Source: Salinivirgaceae bacterium (GTDB lineage: Bacteria > Bacteroidota > Bacteroidia > Bacteroidales > SZUA-534). Taken from it: 52,417 nt of DNA. Below are positions 48,455-52,417 of the stretch, piece after piece. The notes beneath the pieces were generated by a model, which made no database searches, was not told the origin of the DNA, and saw only the letters and a list, made by a program, of their open reading frames with translations. The stretch's first letter is position 1, and every line of letters starts with the position of its first letter. The DNA is taken from positions 1 to 52,417 of the forward strand of contig JAFVGW010000057.1 of assembly GCA_017474765.1 (NCBI GenBank). Reading direction: 5' to 3'. The translations under genes and the position numbers were made by a program.

Positions 48455-50659
48455 TTAATACCGTACATCAATGTTAATATTCAGGTTCTTGAAACTATCT
48501 TTCAATGTGTTGAGGTTTTTGCGTAACATCTCAGTCTGCGTAAACGTGAAACTGTAACCAAATAGCACAATGTTTTGCGGATTGAACGACGGCTCGCTAT
48601 TGTATTTATCAATCAATGCTATAACTGCATTCTCATCAAAGCATTCACCACTAACAAAATATAGGTGGCTGCCACAATGATAGGCTGTATATTTTGCCAA
48701 TTGCAACTCCACTACATTTGCACCAAACCCATAACCATCTTTCACACACCAAGTTTCCAAAACAGTTTCTTTGCCGAATTTTTGCAGAATATCTTCATCG
48801 CTGAGTAACCCATTTGCATCAAACTTATCCATTCGGTCGAGCGTGTTTTTGTCAACATCTTGCAATGTATAGTGTTTGAATCCAAAATCTGTTGTTTCTA
48901 ATGCTTTTCGCTTGTTTTCTATTGCGGTTTTCAGAGTTTCGATTTCTTTGACCAAAAGGCTTCCCGTATCAAATAGACTTTTCTGTTTATTTGCTTTGGC
49001 AAGTTTTTCTTCTTTGGTTTTCAATTGTTTTTCCAATTGTGCAATATCATTATGAATGTCGGACTTAATTTTCGAAGCGGCACGACGAATACGCTCATAA
49101 CCGACATAATCAAGCGTATGTTGATAATGGTTATCATTCAAAAAATCAATGACTCTCTTTAAATCCTTCTTATCATCGGAAGATGCTTTTTCATACGAAG
49201 CATCAATGTCTTCAGGTAATTGAACAGCTATGTATTGGTATTTTTTCGTTTGTTCAGTGGCCAAACTCATAACAGATTCCGCTGTTGTCCCTGATCCAGA
49301 GAAAAAGTCAACAACAATTTGTTCCTTGTCGTTATCACTTGTCGCTATTTGTACAAGAGTTTTAATTGTTTCTGTATCCTTTGGATTATCAAACACTTTT
49401 GCTCCTAAAAGTGTTTCAAGTCTTTTCGATGCCCCCCTTCCGTCTTTATAAAAAACACTTGCGAACACATTGTATTCCGTTTCTTTCAAATAGCGTTTCA
49501 AACAAGGTACAGTTGTATGATCTTCACCAAAAACAATTCTACCTTCTTCCAAAAAAGACGGAAGATTATTTTCAGAAAAACGCCATCCTCCCGAGGGTAA
49601 TTTACAAGGTTTATTTGTTATTGGATGAATAATATCAAATGTACCACCCTTTCCTGTTCCTTGCGAAATATTATCTGGGAAAAACAAGCCATTACTATCT
49701 ACTTTGCAATAATGCTTATGTGCCTTCGATGGGTTGTCTTCCTTTAAGGAATCATAGAAAGCACTCATTCCTTTTTCAATTTCATTGAAATCATTGTGAT
49801 ATATATCTTTCAACCTTTCATATTCTGCATATATTGGTTCCAATCCCAGTTTTCGTGTGACCCAGTTATTGTTTTCTTCTCGCTTCTTTCTATCAATGTT
49901 TGATTGCCGTCTTTTATTGTAACACAAGCAATATTCGTGATTTACAGCAATTTGGGCAGCCATCGATTTCTTACCTTGTTCCCATACTAATTGCGATACT
50001 AAATTATCCTCTCCGAACACACTATCACACAATAATTTAAGATTCGCTTGTTCATTATCATCAATAGAAATAAAAATCACACCGTCTTCAGTCAAAAGGT
50101 CACGAGCCAACATAAGTCTCGGTGCCATAAACATAAGCCAAGCCGAGTGTGACGCAGAGCCACGCGTACACAAGTCAAGAATACGTTTGGCTTTTTCTTC
50201 GCTCACCCCGAGTTTTGTTTGAAGTTGTTCGCTAGTGAAATTAAACTTGTCGTTATATACAAATCCGTCAGAGCCAGTGTTATACGGCGGGTCTATATAA
50301 ATACATTTAACGCGCCCGCTATATGATTTCAGCAAATGCTTGAGCGCATCCAGATTGTCACCGCTTATGTAAACGTTTTGGCTATTAGCGTTTTCTGGCT
50401 GCGCATTATGTTCAAGGTCGGGCTGAATTACTGTTTCTGTTTCGGTACAGGCAATGAGGTTAGCGTAGTTTTTGCCGAGAAAATTCAAATCGTAACCTTC
50501 ACGTGTAATGTCGGTTTCGGGTTGTATCAGGTTTTGAAATTTATCTATATCAAATTTGCAGTCTTTGCTGAAACATTGCGGAAAATCGGCGTGCAGTTTC
50601 GCCATTACACTGTCGGTTGGTTTTACGTTTTCGTTTTGCGCCTTTATGTCTTTTATCAT
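48455..50659 (-). CDS. Type III DNA methyltransferase, Mod subunit
   Basis: A 734-residue beta-class N6-adenine methyltransferase that recognises the site and methylates one strand. Motif IV DPPY is at 123-126 (YIDPPYNTGSDGFVYND) and the SAM-binding motif I is VDFFSGSGTT near residue 456. The segment between (about 200-440) is the target-recognition domain. No simple-sequence repeat tract able to cause phase variation is visible at the start. Met at 50659 is followed by the usual MIKDIKAQNE opening. The gene lies downstream of a structured leader RNA with its own terminator. Confidence 0.95.
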   Translation of the reverse strand: MIKDIKAQNENVKPTDSVMAKLHADFPQCFSKDCKFDIDKFQNLIQPETDITREGYDLNFLGKNYANLIACTETETVIQPDLEHNAQPENANSQNVYISGDNLDALKHLLKSYSGRVKCIYIDPPYNTGSDGFVYNDKFNFTSEQLQTKLGVSEEKAKRILDLCTRGSASHSAWLMFMAPRLMLARDLLTEDGVIFISIDDNEQANLKLLCDSVFGEDNLVSQLVWEQGKKSMAAQIAVNHEYCLCYNKRRQSNIDRKKREENNNWVTRKLGLEPIYAEYERLKDIYHNDFNEIEKGMSAFYDSLKEDNPSKAHKHYCKVDSNGLFFPDNISQGTGKGGTFDIIHPITNKPCKLPSGGWRFSENNLPSFLEEGRIVFGEDHTTVPCLKRYLKETEYNVFASVFYKDGRGASKRLETLLGAKVFDNPKDTETIKTLVQIATSDNDKEQIVVDFFSGSGTTAESVMSLATEQTKKYQYIAVQLPEDIDASYEKASSDDKKDLKRVIDFLNDNHYQHTLDYVGYERIRRAASKIKSDIHNDIAQLEKQLKTKEEKLAKANKQKSLFDTGSLLVKEIETLKTAIENKRKALETTDFGFKHYTLQDVDKNTLDRMDKFDANGLLSDEDILQKFGKETVLETWCVKDGYGFGANVVELQLAKYTAYHCGSHLYFVSGECFDENAVIALIDKYNSEPSFNPQNIVLFGYSFTFTQTEMLRKNLNTLKDSFKNLNINIDVRY

Positions 50660-50713
50660 CGCCGTTGGTTTTTGTTCGGCGATTCCCCCTACCGATTGTT
50701 AGCCTTATAAATG

Positions 50714-50745
50714 AAAAAACGTGGGAATCTGTTACTCGCTCCCAC
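50714..50745 (-). terminator. Intrinsic terminator before mod
   Basis: On the minus strand GTGGGA and TCCCAC pair across a 13-nt loop, followed by G and T6 (50719-50714). It ends 55 bp upstream of the mod ATG, so expression of the restriction system would need readthrough or an internal promoter. Confidence 0.65.
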
Positions 50746-51002
50746 TATTCGAGGCTCTCGCATTGCCAGTTACCGTAAGATACGAGCAACGCGAAAACCC
50801 ACGCTTGATATATAAAGACATAACACCACCGATTATAATAGCGTTATAATCACATACATACCAACGTAGGCGTTCACAGTTGCGCTATCTTTGACGGTAA
50901 CATTCAAAACTTGCGAGATTTCGAATAGTCAAAGGAAAACGTCAGTAAACGTCTTTCAATATGTCCGTCTGCAATTAAGCCCTTTGCAAGGCAGAACGCA
51001 GA
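50714..51002 (-). ncRNA. Structured leader RNA ending in a terminator upstream of mod
   Basis: A promoter at 51038-51009 predicts a transcript of ~290 nt ending in GTGGGA...TCCCAC (50745-50721) and T6. A further CGTGGG (50803-50798) can pair with CCCACG of the terminator arm, enclosing a perfect 8-bp stem (CGCGTTGC, 50793-50786, with GCAATGCG, 50766-50759) and a CTCG/CGAG pair. Two exclusive folds are thus possible. The open frames are short and I treat the segment as non-coding. An alternative, that it is a decayed C-terminus of an FGE/C-lectin-fold gene, is given under rejected items. Confidence 0.45.
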
Positions 51003-51008
51003 GTAAGG

Positions 51009-51038
51009 CAAATGTAACAATTGTTTTTTTATGCTAAA
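51009..51038 (-). promoter_or_regulatory. Promoter of the mod leader RNA
   Basis: The minus strand has TACATTTG (51016-51009), an exact -7 box, with TTTA (51038-51035) 18 bp upstream. The predicted start is near 51002. Confidence 0.5.
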
Positions 51039-51089
51039 TAGTGCCTCCTTTGTTATTTTTTTGATAATAAAAAACGCATTCCCCATCAC

Positions 51090-51456
51090 AGAGCACTTCG
51101 CCGCCTATTATGCTGTGTGCACAGCATTTATCCATTATGCATTGTAGTCCTTATGCCCCTTTGTTTGTTCGTTATTGCAACAATATTCACCGCTAATAAA
51201 TCAAAAAGACTTCCCTCTCCATCATATCCTCAAGTAATCCCCGAGTAATCCCCTCGCGGGGTTATCGCAAACTTTCCCGCACGAAACAACCGCATCCGAA
51301 ACGAAACAACAGGAAACCGCACAAAACAACTTTATCCGAAAGAAAACAACCGAAAACCAAAGAAAGCGAAAGGCTGGCAACCATCTAAGTGGAACCACAA
51401 ACCATCTGCCGCCACCGCGCGACAGTTTTCCAATTAACCGCATTCAATCCTTGCCC
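51090..51456. other. Non-coding stretch with 20-bp-phased repeats
   Basis: No gene is recognised. From 51271 to 51350 units of 20 bp end in AAACAAC (51284-51290, 51304-51310, 51324-51330, 51344-51350), alternating with ATCCGAAA. An open frame on the minus strand here (51222-51443) has Arg/Phe/Cys-rich sequence typical of a repeat translated by chance and is not annotated. Confidence 0.5.
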
Positions 51457-51560
51457 CCTAATACCTAGCGCCTAATACCTAATGCCTAGCACCTAATGCC
51501 TAATGCCTAGCCCCTAATGCCTAGTGCCTAGTGCCTAGTGCCTAGTGCCTAATACCTAGC
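51457..51560. repeat. CCTARNN heptamer array, about 15 units
   Basis: Fifteen consecutive 7-bp units on the theme CCTAATA, CCTAATG, CCTAGTG, CCTAGCR. It is the longest of five period-7 arrays in the window, and the units form runs (CCTAGTG four times in a row), as slipped-strand copying would leave. It lies 73 bp upstream of the hydrolase gene. Confidence 0.9.
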
Positions 51561-51595
51561 ATCAATTATCCGATTCAACAATTAAACATTTTATG

Positions 51596-51603
51596 TAGAT
51601 TTG
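51596..51603 (+). promoter_or_regulatory. -7 promoter box of the secreted hydrolase gene
   Basis: TAGATTTG matches TAnnTTTG exactly, 29 bp upstream of the ATG at 51633. The -33 position falls in sequence without a TTTG box, just downstream of the heptamer array. Confidence 0.5.
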
Positions 51604-51632
51604 TATGTTTAAAAACTAAAAACACATTCAAA

Positions 51633-52417
51633 ATGAAGAAATTATGCTTATTACTGACTGCTGCTTGCTTTGCGGCTGTCGGTTGCTCGTCGCACAAAGC
51701 GGCACCTGAGACTTACAACCAATCGCGCACGCTCGAAGACGGCGGCACGGGCGACTACAAGGCCATTATGGTGGCTGAGCCGTCGCTGGCCGAGCACACC
51801 ATCTTCCGCCCCGCCGACCTTTCACCGTTCAACGCAGAGAACCCGCTGCCCGTGCTGGTTTGGGGTAACGGCGCTTGCGGCAACTCGCCGTGGGAACACG
51901 TCAATTTCCTGAACGAGATTGCATCGCACGGCTTTATGGTTGTGGCCATCGGCAACTTCCCCGTTGACGACCAGCCATATCACGGCCCAATGTCGAAAAC
52001 CGAGCAGCAGATTGAAGGTCTTGACTGGGCAGTGGCTCAAAACGCCGACAAGAACAGCCCCTACTATCAAAAACTTGATATGCAGAACATTGCGGCAGCA
52101 GGAATGTCGTGCGGCGGATTGCAGACACTCAACAACGCCACCGACGAGCGCCTGAAAACCATTATGATTTGCAACAGCGGCTCGTTCATCGACCCGAATA
52201 CCGCCATTCCAGGAATGCCAATGCCAACCAAGGACGATTTGCAGAAAATCAAAGTTCCTGTGCTCTACCTGCTTGGCGACACCACCGACATTGCCTACGG
52301 GAACGGTATGGACGATTTCAGCCGCATCAACAACGTGCCCATTGCCGCCTGCAATCTGCCCGTTGGCCACGGCGGAACCTACCGTCAGCCTTACGGCGGC
52401 GAGTTTGCCATTGTTGC
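51633..52417 (+). CDS. Secreted alpha/beta hydrolase lipoprotein, 3' end outside window
   Basis: About 261 residues are present. The N-terminus MKKLCLLLTAACFAAVGCSS is a lipoprotein signal (Cys18). The body is an alpha/beta hydrolase: LPVLVWGNGACGNSPWEH (oxyanion-hole region), GFMVVAIGNF, the nucleophile elbow AAGMSCGGLQ (GxSxG), VLYLLGDTTDIAYGN with the likely catalytic Asp, and VGHGGTY with the likely catalytic His. This layout resembles dienelactone-hydrolase or PET-hydrolase-like esterases. The frame runs off position 52417 without a stop. The substrate is unknown. Confidence 0.85.
   Translation, partial: MKKLCLLLTAACFAAVGCSSHKAAPETYNQSRTLEDGGTGDYKAIMVAEPSLAEHTIFRPADLSPFNAENPLPVLVWGNGACGNSPWEHVNFLNEIASHGFMVVAIGNFPVDDQPYHGPMSKTEQQIEGLDWAVAQNADKNSPYYQKLDMQNIAAAGMSCGGLQTLNNATDERLKTIMICNSGSFIDPNTAIPGMPMPTKDDLQKIKVPVLYLLGDTTDIAYGNGMDDFSRINNVPIAACNLPVGHGGTYRQPYGGEFAIV

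Noticed and set aside
50750..50915. Possible remnant of a formylglycine-generating-enzyme or C-lectin-fold gene, or a diversity-generating retroelement repeat: the minus strand can be read VGFRVARILR then stop.
   Set aside because: The upstream frame has stops, no longer homologous frame can be followed, no adenine-specific pattern or second repeat is seen, and no reverse transcriptase gene is in the window. Base pairing explains the segment better, but the idea cannot be excluded.
50904..51089. 61-aa open frame on the minus strand upstream of mod.
   Set aside because: It starts upstream of the predicted RNA promoter and overlaps the leader RNA; no domain or convincing start context.
51222..51443. 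73-aa open frame on the minus strand.
   Set aside because: Its sequence follows the 20-bp repeats and has an Arg/Phe/Cys-rich composition typical of a chance frame.

Overview
The window reads as a chromosome segment from an uncultured-type member of the Bacteroidales (Bacteroidota). The evidence is a set of Bacteroidota-type gene families: paired six-bladed-propeller lipoproteins, an OstA-like protein, DUF4290, a fused SpmA-SpmB protein, and a C10 protease with a type IX secretion tail. Promoter-like sites also match the Bacteroidota consensus TTTG-N19-TAnnTTTG in many intergenic gaps. There are no rRNA genes, no CRISPR array, and no recognisable transposase, integrase or reverse transcriptase.

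Layout. 1-430: start of dnaK (minus). 660-3938: a secreted HExxH metallopeptidase-like protein and two tandem paralogous lipoproteins. 4125-11051: a tightly overlapping operon for envelope biogenesis (double-parvulin PPIase, a PPIase-like lipoprotein, SurA-like PPIase, MoxR ATPase, OstA/LptA-like protein). 11214-13370: tRNA-Ser(UGA), its terminator, then a type II restriction-modification pair. 13393-20407 (minus): GH3 glycosidase, a two-gene unit of unknown function, an RhlE-type RNA helicase, a HEPN-MNT toxin-antitoxin pair and KDO transferase. 20519-22712: two small accessory modules (a WG-repeat gene; a 55-aa ORF plus a DUF6169-like gene), each bounded by copies of the 3' end of the neighbouring hydrogenase-like gene. 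22650-30133 (minus): a six-gene Hyf/complex-I-like membrane complex. 30560-33301: ECF sigma factor, membrane-anchored putative anti-sigma factor, secreted protein. 33364-37832 (minus): C10 protease, SpmAB-like membrane protein, thioredoxin-like protein. 37910-38132: two tandem small-RNA-like units. 38282-43625: DUF4290 protein, SNF2 helicase, SUI1-like protein, class II aldolase. 43721-50659 (minus): AAA/PD-(D/E)XK protein and a type III restriction-modification system preceded by a structured leader RNA. 51633-end: a truncated secreted alpha/beta hydrolase.

Three things stand out. (1) The last ~60 bp of the hyfI-like gene occur three times, phased so that each copy bounds one accessory module; this looks like repeated insertion at a core gene's 3' end. 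(2) The Hyf-like complex has lost the [NiFe] ligands and three of the four proximal [4Fe-4S] cysteines, placing it among energy-converting-hydrogenase-related (Ehr) complexes rather than hydrogenases. (3) Two adjacent minus-strand units at 37910-38132 each have a consensus -7 box and a near-identical terminator hairpin with compensatory changes, so they look like duplicated small RNAs. Several intergenic gaps also carry 7-bp-period tandem arrays built on CCTAANN.
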